Assembly: GCF_024508335.1 (NCBI RefSeq)
Contig: NZ_CP101988.1
Location: 2,046,001-2,110,000 of the forward strand
Reading direction: 5' to 3'
DNA: 64,000 bases
Source: Cellulomonas chengniuliangii
GTDB taxonomy: Bacteria; Actinomycetota; Actinomycetes; Actinomycetales; Cellulomonadaceae
Below are positions 47,936 through 57,793 of this stretch, piece by piece. Within the stretch, counting starts at the first letter, position 1. The number at the start of each line of letters is the position of its first letter. Under the pieces are notes generated by a model. The model was not told the origin of the DNA. It made no database searches and saw nothing but the letters and a program-made list of their open reading frames with translations. The position numbers were made by a program, and so were the translations under genes.

Positions 47936-48863
47936 GTTCGCCCAGTTCGCAGTCTTCGGCCTGATCGCGCTGATTCCCCTCGCGGGCCATCACGTGTTGC
48001 CAGTGGCTAGCACCTCAGACCCGAAGGGCGGGCTCCGCGCCGACGCGATCGATGAGTCCATTAATCTCAACGCGAAGCAAGCCGCCGGAGCAGCTGCGGC
48101 GCATGCGGCGGCGCGGGCGGCGGGTGACCCGGCGGCGGCGTTGCGCGAGTACGCCCGCATGGAGCAATGCGAGGGTCCCGGATACGTCTACCCGGCGACC
48201 CTTGGCTCCTGCCCCGGCGCCGACGGCGCGGTCCCCCTGCCCGACTGCGCCGGCTTCCCGGCCCTGGCGCACCTGTGGACACGCACCCGCCCTAGCCCCG
48301 AGGCCCCGTGGGGCCCGTGGAGCAAGATCGCCGACGCGTCCTGCCCCCAAGACCTCCTGCCGCCCTTCACCGCCGAGGACTTCCGCCGCCTGCCCCTGGC
48401 TCCCACCACCACGGCACTGCACCCGAACACTCCACACCTGCTCACCGGCCTGGGCGTGGTCGCCACCGCCGACCCCGCCACCCAAGAGCTCGCCGCCACC
48501 CTGCTCGACTTCCCGATCACGGTGCGCGCCACGCCGACCCACTACACCTGGGACTTCGGCGACGGCGCCGCCCCGGTGACCACCACCCACCCCGGCAGCC
48601 CTTTCCCTCCCGACTCGCGCGTCCCCACCGGCTCCTTCCCTCCGGGCGTCATCGGCCACCCCTTCCCCCGGCCCGGCGCCTACTCGATCACCCTGACCAC
48701 CACCTGGGCGGGCGAGTACCAGATCGCCGGCGCCACCACGTGGCTCCCGGTCAACGGCACCGCGACCACCACCACGACCCACACCCCCGTGACCGTCCAC
48801 GAGTCCCGCTCCCACCTGGTGGCCGACACCTGCCATGACAACCCCGCCGCCCCCGGCTGCTGA
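47928..48863 (+). CDS. Exported PKD-domain protein
   Basis: The 311-residue protein starts at GTG inside the end of the DUF6318 gene. A signal sequence (FAQFAVFGLIALIPLAG) is followed by a linker, a region with four or more Cys (MEQCEGPG, GSCPGADG, PDCAGF, ASCPQD), and a C-terminal PKD-like beta domain with HYTWDFGDG and PGAYSITLTTTWAGEY. It probably sits outside the membrane. The same two-gene pairing suggests a secreted partner of the lipoprotein. I know no assigned function. Confidence 0.8.
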   Translation: MLRFAQFAVFGLIALIPLAGHHVLPVASTSDPKGGLRADAIDESINLNAKQAAGAAAAHAAARAAGDPAAALREYARMEQCEGPGYVYPATLGSCPGADGAVPLPDCAGFPALAHLWTRTRPSPEAPWGPWSKIADASCPQDLLPPFTAEDFRRLPLAPTTTALHPNTPHLLTGLGVVATADPATQELAATLLDFPITVRATPTHYTWDFGDGAAPVTTTHPGSPFPPDSRVPTGSFPPGVIGHPFPRPGAYSITLTTTWAGEYQIAGATTWLPVNGTATTTTTHTPVTVHESRSHLVADTCHDNPAAPGC

Positions 48864-48954
48864 CCCCGCCCACCCGAACCCGCACCGCCGCCACCCCGGA
48901 GCAGCGTCGGGTGGCTCGGCTGGGGCACGGCCCACCGCGTCGAGCAGTCCCGCC

Positions 48955-48960
48955 TACCAT
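48955..48960 (+). promoter_or_regulatory. Leaderless promoter of the RecQ-like gene
   Basis: TACCAT ends 6 bases before the ATG at 48967. Confidence 0.55.
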
Positions 48961-48966
48961 CAGGGG

Positions 48967-51210
48967 ATGTCCCCCAGCGCGTCGTCCCCCTCCGCCGGCG
49001 CGGCCCCCGGCTCCACGCACGGTCCCCGCGAGGCACTGCGCGAGCAGGCCGAGGCCGCGCTCCGCGCGCTCGTCGGGCGGGAGGACGCCCGGCTGCGAGA
49101 CGACCAGTGGGTGGCGATCGAGGCACTGGTGGCGGACCGACGACGGGCTCTCGTGGTGCAGCGCACCGGCTGGGGCAAGTCGGCGGTGTACTTCGTCGCC
49201 ACCGCGCTGCTGAGGTCCGGGGCGGCGGGCGCCACCCCGTCCGGGCCCACCGTGATCATCTCCCCGCTGCTGGCGCTGATGCGCAACCAGGTCGCCGCCG
49301 CGGAGCGCGCGGGGATCCGCGCGGAGACGATCAACTCCTCGAACGTGACCGAGTGGGCCGACGTGCAGGCGCGGGTGCGCGCCGGTGAGGTCGACGTCCT
49401 TCTCGTCTCCCCGGAGCGGCTGAACAACCCGGGCTTCCGCGACGAGGTGCTGCCGCGGCTCGCCGCGGACGCCGGTCTCGTCGTGGTCGACGAGGCGCAC
49501 TGCATCTCGGACTGGGGCCACGACTTCCGGCCCGACTACCGCCGGATCCGCACGCTGCTGGCCGACCTCCCGTCGGGGATCCCGGTGCTCGCCACCACGG
49601 CGACCGCGAACGCGCGGGTGACCGACGACGTCGCGGAGCAGCTGGCCGTGAGCGGTGACGACAGTGGCCACACCGGAGCGGAGGCCCTCGCCGATGTGCT
49701 GGTGCTCCGCGGCCCGCTGGACCGCGAGAGCCTGCACCTCTCGGTGGCCGAGCTGCCCGACAGCTCCGCGCAGCTCGCCTGGCTGGCGCACAACCTGCCG
49801 CGGATCGACGGCTCGGGCATCGTGTACTGCCTGACGGTGGCCGCTGCGCAGCAGGTGACGGAGTACCTGCGTGGCGTCGGCCTGGACGTGCGGGCCTACA
49901 CGGGGCAGACAGACACCGCCGAGCGGCAAGCGGCTGAAGCGGACCTGCTGGCGAACCGCGTCAAGGCGCTCGTCGCGACCTCGGCCCTCGGCATGGGGTT
50001 CGACAAGGGCGACCTGGCGTTCGTCGTGCACCTGGGCGCGCCGTCCTCCCCGATCGCCTACTACCAGCAGGTGGGGCGTGCGGGACGAGCCACGCAGCAC
50101 GCCGAGGTCGTCCTGCTGCCTGGCCGCGAGGACCGTGCGATCTGGGACTACTTCGCGTCGATGGCCTTCCCGCCGGAGTCCGAGGTCAGGGCGGCGCTGG
50201 CTGCTCTGGAGAGCCGGGGGACGCTCTCGACTCCGGCGCTTGAGACCCATGTGACCCTCCGCCGCGCGCGCCTCGAGCTCATGCTCAAGGTGCTCGACGT
50301 CGACGGCGCCGTGCGGCGAGTGCGCGGCGGGTGGGAGGCCACGGGCCAGCCGTGGTCTTACGACGCCGAGCGGTACGAGCGGGTCAGCGCCGCCCGGCGC
50401 GCGGAGCAGCAGGCGATGGTCGACTACGTCCGCGGCGACGGGTGCAGGATGGCCTTCCTGCGGCGGGCGCTCGACGACCCCGAGCTCCCCGACGGGTGGC
50501 GGTGCGGGCGGTGCGACCGGTGCGGCGGGGCGAGCGCCGGTGTCGTCCCGGATGCCGCAGAGGTGGCTGGCGCCCGGGAGCGGCTCGCGGTGCCCGGGGT
50601 CGAGGTCGAGCCCCGCACCATGTGGCCCTCCGGCATGGCGTCGCTCGGAATCGAGCTGAGCGGGCGGATCGCCGCGGGCGACCGGGCCGAGACGGGCCGC
50701 GCGGTGGCCCGGCTGGACGGGATCGGCTGGGGCGGCCTGCTGCGCGACCTGTTCGCCCCGGCGCCTGGGGGCACGCCGCACGAGACGGCGACTGCCGACG
50801 TCCTCCCGGCCCCGTTGCGGCAGCCCGTGCTGGAGGTCCTCGCGGCGTGGACGCCCGAGCCCTCGCCCGCGGGCATCGTCGTCGTCGAGTCGACGAGCCG
50901 CCCGGGCCTGCTCCGCCACCTGGCCGACGGCGTGTCCCGTCAGCTCGGCATCCCGGTGGTCGGCTCGCTGCGGCCGGTGGGCGGGTCGCCCGCGGCGCGC
51001 CACGACGTGAACTCGGCGCAACGGCTGGCCGGGGTGGTGCGCCGCCTGGAGCTGGACCTGTCCCCCGCGGCGGCGGCCGGCCTGCCGGGACGCTCGGTGC
51101 TGCTGCTCGACGACCGCACCGACTCGGGGTGGACGCTCACCGTGGGCGCCCGCCTGCTCCGACAGGCAGGCGCCTCAGCGGTGTTCCCGTTCGTCCTCGG
51201 GATCGGTTGA
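48967..51210 (+). CDS. RecQ-like DNA helicase fused to a phosphoribosyltransferase-like domain
   Basis: The 747-residue protein has an SF2 helicase core: Walker A RTGWGKS (66-72), DEAH (175-178, in VVDEAHCISDWGHDF), TATAN for motif III, and QQVGRAGR for motif VI. A Cys-rich zinc segment (RCGRCDRCGG) follows near residue 515. HRDC is absent. The last 130 residues instead look like a PRTase fold, ending VLLLDDRTDSGWTLTVGARL. Actinobacterial relatives of this layout exist; its substrate is unclear. It runs toward hisD and stops 9 bases short of its stop codon. Confidence 0.88.
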   Translation: MSPSASSPSAGAAPGSTHGPREALREQAEAALRALVGREDARLRDDQWVAIEALVADRRRALVVQRTGWGKSAVYFVATALLRSGAAGATPSGPTVIISPLLALMRNQVAAAERAGIRAETINSSNVTEWADVQARVRAGEVDVLLVSPERLNNPGFRDEVLPRLAADAGLVVVDEAHCISDWGHDFRPDYRRIRTLLADLPSGIPVLATTATANARVTDDVAEQLAVSGDDSGHTGAEALADVLVLRGPLDRESLHLSVAELPDSSAQLAWLAHNLPRIDGSGIVYCLTVAAAQQVTEYLRGVGLDVRAYTGQTDTAERQAAEADLLANRVKALVATSALGMGFDKGDLAFVVHLGAPSSPIAYYQQVGRAGRATQHAEVVLLPGREDRAIWDYFASMAFPPESEVRAALAALESRGTLSTPALETHVTLRRARLELMLKVLDVDGAVRRVRGGWEATGQPWSYDAERYERVSAARRAEQQAMVDYVRGDGCRMAFLRRALDDPELPDGWRCGRCDRCGGASAGVVPDAAEVAGARERLAVPGVEVEPRTMWPSGMASLGIELSGRIAAGDRAETGRAVARLDGIGWGGLLRDLFAPAPGGTPHETATADVLPAPLRQPVLEVLAAWTPEPSPAGIVVVESTSRPGLLRHLADGVSRQLGIPVVGSLRPVGGSPAARHDVNSAQRLAGVVRRLELDLSPAAAAGLPGRSVLLLDDRTDSGWTLTVGARLLRQAGASAVFPFVLGIG

Positions 51211-51219
51211 ACGGAGAGC

Positions 51220-52542
51220 TCAGAAGCGAGCGCGGATGGCCTCGCCGTGAGCCGGCAGCCGCTCGGCGTCGGCGAGGGCGACGATGCGGTCCGAGACGGC
51301 TGCCAGGGCGCCCGAGTCGTACTCGATGACCTGGATGGCCCGCACGAAGCTGTGCACTCCGAGCCCACTGGCGAAGTGCGCGCACCCGCCGGTGGGAAGC
51401 ACGTGGTTGGAGCCCGCCATGTAGTCCCCGAGCGAGACCGGCGAGTAGGGGCCCACGAAGATGGCCCCCGCGCTGGTGACCTGCTCGGCGACGGCCGCGG
51501 CGTCGACGGTCTGGATCTCGAGGTGCTCCGCCCCGTAGGCGTTGACGACCTCGAGGCCGTGCTCCAGGTTGTCGACGAGCACGATGGCCGATTGGGGCCC
51601 GGCGAGCGCCCGCATCACCCGCTCGGCGTTGGCGGTCGACTCGACCCGGTCGCTCAGCTTCGACTCGACCGCTCCCGCGAGCTCCACGGAGGTGGTGACG
51701 AGCACGGCCGCCGCCAACGGGTCGTGCTCGGCCTGGGAGACGAGGTCGGCGGCGACGTGTGTGGCGTCGGCTGTGCCGTCGGCGAGGATCGCGATCTCGG
51801 TGGGCCCGGCCTCGGCGTCGATGCCGACCACGCCGCGCACCAGCCGCTTGGCGGCCGCCACGTACACGTTCCCGGGACCGGTGATGACGTCGACGGGCTC
51901 GCACAGGGTCTCGCCGTCGGCCGGGCCGGCGCCGGCCGCGCCGTAGGCGAACATCGCGATGGCTTGGGCGCCGCCCACTGCGTACACCTCGTCGATGCCG
52001 AGCAGCCCGCAGGTCGCCAGCACATCCGGCGAGGGCAGCCCTCCGTTGTCGCGCTGCGGCGGGGACGCCACAGCGAGGGAGCCAACGCCCGCCGCCTGGG
52101 CGGCGACGACGTTCATGACGACCGACGACGGGTAGACGGCGAGACCGCCGGGCACGTAGAGGCCGACGCGCCGCACCGGGACCCAGCGCTGGCGCACCTG
52201 GGCGCCGGGGGCCACCTCGACGGTGAAGTCGGCGGGGCGCTGCGCGGCGTGCACGGTCCGCACGCGGCTGATGGACTCCTCCAGGGCAGCCCGGACCAGG
52301 GGGTCGAGCCCTCGCACCGCGGCCTGGATGGCGTCCGCGGGGACGCGGAGGTGCTTGGGCCGCACGCCGTCGAAGCGCTCCGCAAGATCCCGCAGTGCCA
52401 CGGCGCCATGCGCGCGCACGGATGCCACGATCGGCGCCACCTGCTCGGTGGCGGACTCGACGTCGAGCTCGGCACGGGGCAGGGTCTCGAGAAGCTCCCG
52501 CCGGGACATCGAACGACCACGCAGGTCGATTCTGGAGATCAT
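51220..52542 (-). CDS. hisD: Histidinol dehydrogenase
   Basis: The 440-residue zinc enzyme oxidises histidinol twice. [47 protein letters not shown] and [17 protein letters not shown] are the conserved blocks. The start ATG lies 6 bases after TAAACT, indicating a leaderless mRNA separate from hisC. The usual next gene hisC is 4.2 kb away, with three plus-strand genes between. Confidence 0.97.
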   Translation of the reverse strand: MISRIDLRGRSMSRRELLETLPRAELDVESATEQVAPIVASVRAHGAVALRDLAERFDGVRPKHLRVPADAIQAAVRGLDPLVRAALEESISRVRTVHAAQRPADFTVEVAPGAQVRQRWVPVRRVGLYVPGGLAVYPSSVVMNVVAAQAAGVGSLAVASPPQRDNGGLPSPDVLATCGLLGIDEVYAVGGAQAIAMFAYGAAGAGPADGETLCEPVDVITGPGNVYVAAAKRLVRGVVGIDAEAGPTEIAILADGTADATHVAADLVSQAEHDPLAAAVLVTTSVELAGAVESKLSDRVESTANAERVMRALAGPQSAIVLVDNLEHGLEVVNAYGAEHLEIQTVDAAAVAEQVTSAGAIFVGPYSPVSLGDYMAGSNHVLPTGGCAHFASGLGVHSFVRAIQVIEYDSGALAAVSDRIVALADAERLPAHGEAIRARF

Positions 52543-52548
52543 GGCCCG

Positions 52549-52554
52549 AGTTTA
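52549..52554 (-). promoter_or_regulatory. Leaderless promoter of hisD
   Basis: TAAACT on the minus strand ends 6 bases before the hisD ATG. No clear -35. Confidence 0.6.
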
Positions 52555-52632
52555 GTGCCGGGCCGACGTCCCCGGCCGGGCAGGACCTCCTGCTGGACGA
52601 CGCCGTGCCCGTCCATCAAGGATGATGGGCGC

Positions 52633-52878
52633 ATGAGCACCTCGCGCACACCTGGTCACCGCGACGTCGTCCCGATCACCGACGAGTCGATCCGGCTGGG
52701 CCAGTTCCTCAAGCTCGCGGGCCTGGCCGACTCGGGCGCCCAGGCGCGCGAGCTCCTGGACGACGGCCTGGTTTTCGTCAACGGGGAGCCCGAGGCTCGT
52801 CGCGGGCGTCAGCTGCGCCGCGCCGACCTGGTCACCGTCGACCTTCCCGCCGGCGAGTTCCGCGCCATCGTCAGCTGA
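52633..52878 (+). CDS. Small S4-domain RNA-binding protein
   Basis: The 81-residue protein is almost only an S4 domain: IRLGQFLKLAGLADSGAQA, LLDDGLVFVNGE and RRGRQLRRADLVTVD. It resembles the YaaA/RlbA-type small RNA-binding proteins. The ATG follows GATGAT by 6 bases, a weak leaderless -10. It lies between hisD (divergent) and the PPOX gene (convergent). Confidence 0.85.
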   Translation: MSTSRTPGHRDVVPITDESIRLGQFLKLAGLADSGAQARELLDDGLVFVNGEPEARRGRQLRRADLVTVDLPAGEFRAIVS

Positions 52879-52884
52879 TCCCGC

Positions 52885-53283
52885 TCAGCGCACGCTGCCC
52901 ATGACGCTGTCCACGTCGAGGTGGATCACCACGCGGGCGGGGTCGAACTCCAGGGTCCGGTACCGCCCGGCGTAGGCCTCGACAGCCTGGGCGATATACG
53001 CCGGGTCGTGCACGACGGTGGCGATGCCCTCGAGGGTGAGCCAGCGCCAGCCCTCGACCTGGCACAACGCGACGCGTGCCGGCGACCCCGTCGCCGCGGC
53101 CCGCTCGATGTTGCGGGCCTTGACCGAGGTGGCCTTCGTCGTGATGCGCGCCCGACCTCGTGCGGCGTCCCACGTGAACGCGACCGGCACCACGTGCGGG
53201 CTCCCGTCCGCGCGCGACGTGGTCAACGTCGCCAGGTGGCGGTCGGTGACGAAGGCGAGCTGCTCGTCGGAGAGCGTCCTCAT
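52885..53283 (-). CDS. PPOX-class F420- or flavin-dependent protein
   Basis: The 132-residue split-barrel protein starts MRTLSDEQLAFVTDRHLATL and has SRADGSPHVVPVAFTWD and ARVALCQVEGWRWLTLEG. The family binds F420 or FMN; the exact cofactor and substrate are not shown. ATG overlaps the dnaE stop (ATGA), so it is likely co-transcribed with dnaE. Its stop is 6 bases from the convergent S4 gene. Confidence 0.88.
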   Translation of the reverse strand: MRTLSDEQLAFVTDRHLATLTTSRADGSPHVVPVAFTWDAARGRARITTKATSVKARNIERAAATGSPARVALCQVEGWRWLTLEGIATVVHDPAYIAQAVEAYAGRYRTLEFDPARVVIHLDVDSVMGSVR

Positions 53284-56200
53284 GACAGGCAGCCAGGGCC
53301 GAGGAGGGCCTTGAGGTCGCCGAACAGCGACGGCGAGCGCTCGACCCGAAGGCCCGCGTCGAGCCGCATGACGGTGGTCAGGCCCGGCCTGGTCAGGCGC
53401 AGGTGCACCTCGTTGATGCCGGGGTGCGTCGAGAGCACCTCGCGCAGCCGCTCCACCACCGGCTGGGTGCACCGCGACTCGGGGAGCGTCACCACCACCG
53501 GGGCGTCCGCCACGGCCGAGAGGTCCGGCAGCGTGACCTCCATGGCCTGGAGCTGCATGGTCTCGTCGCGTCGCCGCACCCGCCCGCGGACCACGATGAC
53601 GGCGTCCTCGGCGAGCACCGTCGAGTAGGCGAGGTAGGTCTCGCCGAAGAACATGATCTCGACCGAGCCTTCCAGGTCCTCCAGCGTCACGGCCGCCCAC
53701 GGGTTGCCCTGCTTGGACATCTTCCGCTGCAGGCTCGTGATGAGTCCCGCGACCACCACGGTCGACCCGTCGGGGCGCGCCTCGTCGGCGTTGAGCGTCG
53801 CGATCGACACGTCCGCCGCGGCGGACAGCACGTGCTCCAACCCGGACAGCGGGTGGTCCGAGACGTACAGGCCGAGCATCTCGCGCTCGAACGCGAGGCG
53901 CTGCTTCTTGTCCCAGTCGGGGAGGTCGGGGATGACGACCGAGAAGCCCATGCTGTCGTCCTCGGCGCCCAGGTCGGCGAAGAGGTCGAACTGCCCCTCG
54001 GCCTCCTTGCGCTTGACCCCGATCACCGAGTCGACTGCCTGCTCGTGGACGAGCAGCAGGGCGCGCCGGGGGTGGCCCAGGGAGTCGAAGGCTCCCGCCT
54101 TGATCAGCGACTCAATGGTCCGCTTGTTGCAGACGACGGCTGGCACCTTGTCGAGGAAGTCGATGAACGAGGAGAAGGCGCCCTTCTCCTCGCGGGTGCG
54201 GACGATCGCGTCGACAACGTTCGCGCCGACGTTGCGCACGGCCGTGAGGCCGAACCGGATGTCGCCGCCGACGGCCGTGAAGTTGGCCGCCGAGGAGTTG
54301 ACGTCGGGTGGGAGCACCGTGATGCCCATGTGGCGGCACTCGCCGAGGTACAGCGCCGACTTGTCCTTGTCGTCCTTCACGGACGTCAGCAGCGCGGCCA
54401 TGTACTCGACCGGGTAGTTGGCCTTGAGGTAGGCGGTCCAGTACGAGATGACGCCGTACGCGGCGGAGTGCGCCTTGTTGAACGCGTAGTCCGAGAACGG
54501 CAGCAGGATGTCCCACAGCGTCTTGACCGCGGCCATCGAGAAGCCGCGTTCCTTCATGCCGTTCGAGAATCCCTCGAACTGCTTGTCCAGCTCGGACTTC
54601 TTCTTCTTGCCCATCGCGCGCCGCAGGATGTCGGCCTGTCCCAGCGAGTACCCGGCTACGCGCTGCGCGATCGCCATGACCTGTTCCTGGTACACGATCA
54701 GGCCGTACGTCGTGCCGAGGATGTCCTCGAGGGCCTCGGCCAGCTCGGGGTGGATCGGCGTGACCTCTTGCGAGCCGTTCTTGCGCAACGCGTAGTTGGT
54801 GTGCGAGTTGGCGCCCATCGGACCGGGCCGGTAGAGGGCGCCGACGGCGGAGATGTCCTCGAAGTTGTCCGGGCGCATGAGCCGCAGCAAGGACCGCATG
54901 CCGCCGCCGTCGAGCTGGAACACGCCCAGGGTGTCGCCGCGTCCGAGCAGCTCGTACGTCTTGCGGTCCGTGAGCTCGAGCTCCTCGAGCACCACCGGGT
55001 CCTTGCCGTTCATCACGATGTTCTCGAGCGCGTCGTCGAGGATCGTCAGGTTCCGCAGCCCGAGGAAGTCCATCTTGATCAGGCCGAGGCCCTCGGACGT
55101 CGGGTAGTCGAACTGCGTGATGACGGCGCCGTCCTGCGGGCGGCGCATGATCGGGATGATGTCGATCAGCGGGTCGCTGGACATGATGACGCCGGCGGCG
55201 TGCACGCCCCACTGGCGCTTCAGGCCCTCGATGCCCTTGGCCAGCTCGACGACGCGCTGCGCGTCCGGGTCGGTGGCGTGGACCTGGCGGAACTCCTCCG
55301 CCTCGTTGTACCGCTTGTCGGAGGGGTCGAAGATGCCCGTCAGGCTGATGTCCTTGCCCATGATCGCGGGCGGCATCGCCTTGGTGAGCTTCTCCCCCAT
55401 CGCGAACGGCATGCCGAGCAGGCGCGCCGAGTCCTTGAGGGCCTGCTTGGCCTTGATGGTGCCGTACGTGACGATCTGCGCGACGCGGTCCTCGCCGTAC
55501 TTCTGCGTCACGTAGCGGATGACCTCGCCGCGCCTGCGCTCGTCGAAGTCGACGTCGAAGTCAGGCATCGAGACGCGGTCGGGGTTGAGGAACCGCTCGA
55601 AGATCAGGCCGTGCTGCAGCGGGTCCAGGTCGGTGATCTTCATGGCGTAGGCCGCCATCGAGCCCGCGCCCGAGCCACGGCCCGGCCCCACCCGGATGCC
55701 GTTGGCCTTGGCCCAGTTGATGAAGTCGGCGACGACGAGGAAGTACCCCGGGAAGCCCATCTGGGTGATGACCTCGGTCTCGTAGACCGCCTGCTTGCGC
55801 ACCGCGTCGGGGATGCCCTCCGGGTACCGGTGGTGCAGGCCGGCCTCGACCTCCTTGATGAACCAGCTGGTCTCGTCCTCGCCCGGCGGGACGGGGTAGT
55901 TCGGCATGTAGTTCGCCGAGGTGTTGAACGAGACCTCGCACTGCTCCGCGATCAGGAGCGTGTTGTCGCACGCCTCGGGGTGCTCGGCCCAGATGCGCCG
56001 CATCTCCGCGGCCGACTTCACGTAGTAGCCGTCGCCGTCGAACTTGAAGCGGTCCGGGTCCGCGAGCGTCGAGCCGGAGTTGATCGCCAGCAGCGCCTCC
56101 TGCGACGCGCTGTCCTCCTGGCGGACGTAGTGCAGGTCGTTCGTCGCGACCAGGGGGGCGCCGATCGTCTCCGAGAGCCGCAGCAGGTCTTTGAGGACCC

Positions 56201-56810
56201 GGGTCTCGATGTCGATCCCGTGGTCCATCAGCTCGATGTAGAAGTAGTCCTTGCCGAAAATGTCCTGCAGCTCGCCGGCGACCCGGACCGCCTCGTCCCA
56301 CTGGCCCAGGCGCAGCCGGGTCTGGATCTCCCCCGACGGGCAGCCCGACGTGGCGATCAGGCCCTTGCCGTAGGTCTGCAGCAGGTCGCGGTCCATACGG
56401 GGCCACTTGCCCATCTGGCCCTCGAGCGAGGCGAGCGAGCTGGCCCGGAACAGGTTGTGCAGGCCCTCGTTGTTGCGGGCGAGGAGGGTCATGTGGGTGT
56501 AGGCGCCACGTGCGGAGACGTCGTCCGCCTCCTGGCCCTGGACCCCGAACCGCACGCGGGTCTGGTCGAAGCGGCTCGTGCCCGGCGTCACGTACGCCTC
56601 GACGCCGATGATCGGCTTGACCCCGGCGGCGGTGCCCTTGGACCAGAAGTCGAAGGCTCCGAACAGGTAGCCGTGGTCGGTGGTCGCGATGGCCGGCTGG
56701 CCCTGGCGCACCACCTCGGCGAACAGGTCTCCGAGGCGGGCCGCGCCATCGAGCATCGAGTACTCGGTGTGTGCGTGGAGATGGACGAAGTCAGCCCCGG
56801 GTGATGCCAT
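53280..56810 (-). CDS. dnaE: DNA polymerase III alpha subunit
   Basis: The 1176-residue replicative polymerase (DnaE1 type) has an N-terminal PHP domain (FVHLHAHTEYSMLDGAARL), the palm with RVSMPDFDVDFDERRRGEV, a Gly-rich fingers segment GPGRGSGAGSMAAYAMKI, and C-terminal OB and tau-binding parts (VVVAGLITSLQRKMSKQG). An upstream ATG at 56840 is in frame. I chose 56810 because TAGACT ends 7 bases before it and it gives the usual start. Confidence 0.97.
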   Translation of the reverse strand: MASPGADFVHLHAHTEYSMLDGAARLGDLFAEVVRQGQPAIATTDHGYLFGAFDFWSKGTAAGVKPIIGVEAYVTPGTSRFDQTRVRFGVQGQEADDVSARGAYTHMTLLARNNEGLHNLFRASSLASLEGQMGKWPRMDRDLLQTYGKGLIATSGCPSGEIQTRLRLGQWDEAVRVAGELQDIFGKDYFYIELMDHGIDIETRVLKDLLRLSETIGAPLVATNDLHYVRQEDSASQEALLAINSGSTLADPDRFKFDGDGYYVKSAAEMRRIWAEHPEACDNTLLIAEQCEVSFNTSANYMPNYPVPPGEDETSWFIKEVEAGLHHRYPEGIPDAVRKQAVYETEVITQMGFPGYFLVVADFINWAKANGIRVGPGRGSGAGSMAAYAMKITDLDPLQHGLIFERFLNPDRVSMPDFDVDFDERRRGEVIRYVTQKYGEDRVAQIVTYGTIKAKQALKDSARLLGMPFAMGEKLTKAMPPAIMGKDISLTGIFDPSDKRYNEAEEFRQVHATDPDAQRVVELAKGIEGLKRQWGVHAAGVIMSSDPLIDIIPIMRRPQDGAVITQFDYPTSEGLGLIKMDFLGLRNLTILDDALENIVMNGKDPVVLEELELTDRKTYELLGRGDTLGVFQLDGGGMRSLLRLMRPDNFEDISAVGALYRPGPMGANSHTNYALRKNGSQEVTPIHPELAEALEDILGTTYGLIVYQEQVMAIAQRVAGYSLGQADILRRAMGKKKKSELDKQFEGFSNGMKERGFSMAAVKTLWDILLPFSDYAFNKAHSAAYGVISYWTAYLKANYPVEYMAALLTSVKDDKDKSALYLGECRHMGITVLPPDVNSSAANFTAVGGDIRFGLTAVRNVGANVVDAIVRTREEKGAFSSFIDFLDKVPAVVCNKRTIESLIKAGAFDSLGHPRRALLLVHEQAVDSVIGVKRKEAEGQFDLFADLGAEDDSMGFSVVIPDLPDWDKKQRLAFEREMLGLYVSDHPLSGLEHVLSAAADVSIATLNADEARPDGSTVVVAGLITSLQRKMSKQGNPWAAVTLEDLEGSVEIMFFGETYLAYSTVLAEDAVIVVRGRVRRRDETMQLQAMEVTLPDLSAVADAPVVVTLPESRCTQPVVERLREVLSTHPGINEVHLRLTRPGLTTVMRLDAGLRVERSPSLFGDLKALLGPGCLS

Positions 56811-56817
56811 GCGGGCC

Positions 56818-56823
56818 AGTCTA
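56818..56823 (-). promoter_or_regulatory. Leaderless promoter of dnaE
   Basis: TAGACT on the minus strand ends 7 bases before the ATG at 56810. It decides between two possible starts. It lies in the short gap after rluD. Confidence 0.65.
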
Positions 56824-56851
56824 GGTGCCGCCGGCGACACCCCCGGCGGGG

Positions 56852-57793
56852 TCAGCGGTAGCCGTCGCGCAGCGTGGCGAGCGCCGCGGAGAGGTCCTCC
56901 GGGTACTCGCTCGACACCTCGAGCCAGTCACCGCTGGTCGGGTGCGTGAACCCGAGCCGGAGGGCGTGCAGCCATTGCCGGGACAGCGAGACGCGTGCCG
57001 CCAGGGCCGGGTCGGCGCCATACGTGAGGTCTCCCACACACGGGTGCCGCAGCGCCGAGAAGTGCACTCGGATCTGGTGCGTCCGGCCAGTCTCCAGGTG
57101 CACCTCGACGAGCGAGGCGGCCGGGAGCATCTCGAGCACCTCGTAGTGCGTGATCGAGGGCTTGCCGTCGGCCACGACCGCGAACCGCCAGTCGGAGCTC
57201 GGGTGCCGGCCGATGGGCGCGTCGATGGTGCCCGTGGTGGGCTCCGGGTGGCCCTGCACGAGCGCGTGGTAGACCTTCTCGACGGTGCGCTCCTTGAACG
57301 CCCGCTTGAGCACGGTGTACGCGTGCTCGCTCTTGGCCACGACCATGAGCCCTGACGTGCCGGCGTCCAGGCGGTGCACGATGCCCTGCCGCTCGGCGGG
57401 GCCCGACGTCGAGACGCGGTAGCCGGCCGCGACGAGCGCGCCCACGACAGTCGGGCCGGTCCAGCCGGGCGACGGGTGCGCCGCCACGCCCACGGGCTTG
57501 TCGATCACGACCAGGTCGTCGTCGTCGTAGACCACGCGCATGCCGGGCACCGGCTCGTGCGTGATGTCGGCGAAGGACTCGACACGCTCCGGCTCGGGCA
57601 GCTCCACCTCGAGCCAGGCGCCGGGCAGCAGCCGGTCGGACTTGCCGACCTCCTTGCCGTCGAGGCGCACCGAGCCCGCGGCGGCCAGCTCGGCTGCGCG
57701 GGTGCGGGAGAGGCCGAGCAGCCGTGCGATCGCGGCGTCGACCCGCTCGCCGGCCAGGCCGTCGGGCACGGGCATCGCGCGGGTCTCAGCCAT
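56852..57793 (-). CDS. rluD: RluD-type 23S rRNA pseudouridine synthase
   Basis: The 313-residue RluA/RluD-family enzyme has an N-terminal S4 domain (about 15-75; [19 protein letters not shown]) and a catalytic domain with [19 protein letters not shown] (catalytic Asp) and [17 protein letters not shown]. The start at 57793 (MAETRAMP) overlaps the end of lspA by 8 bases; longer frames upstream are chance. The rRNA site is inferred from the family. Confidence 0.93.
   Translation of the reverse strand: MAETRAMPVPDGLAGERVDAAIARLLGLSRTRAAELAAAGSVRLDGKEVGKSDRLLPGAWLEVELPEPERVESFADITHEPVPGMRVVYDDDDLVVIDKPVGVAAHPSPGWTGPTVVGALVAAGYRVSTSGPAERQGIVHRLDAGTSGLMVVAKSEHAYTVLKRAFKERTVEKVYHALVQGHPEPTTGTIDAPIGRHPSSDWRFAVVADGKPSITHYEVLEMLPAASLVEVHLETGRTHQIRVHFSALRHPCVGDLTYGADPALAARVSLSRQWLHALRLGFTHPTSGDWLEVSSEYPEDLSAALATLRDGYR

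Noticed and set aside
53403-56804. A very long open frame (over 1100 codons) opposite dnaE
   Set aside because: It is the antisense shadow of dnaE in GC-rich DNA. It has no domain signature, and the dnaE frame carries all polymerase motifs.
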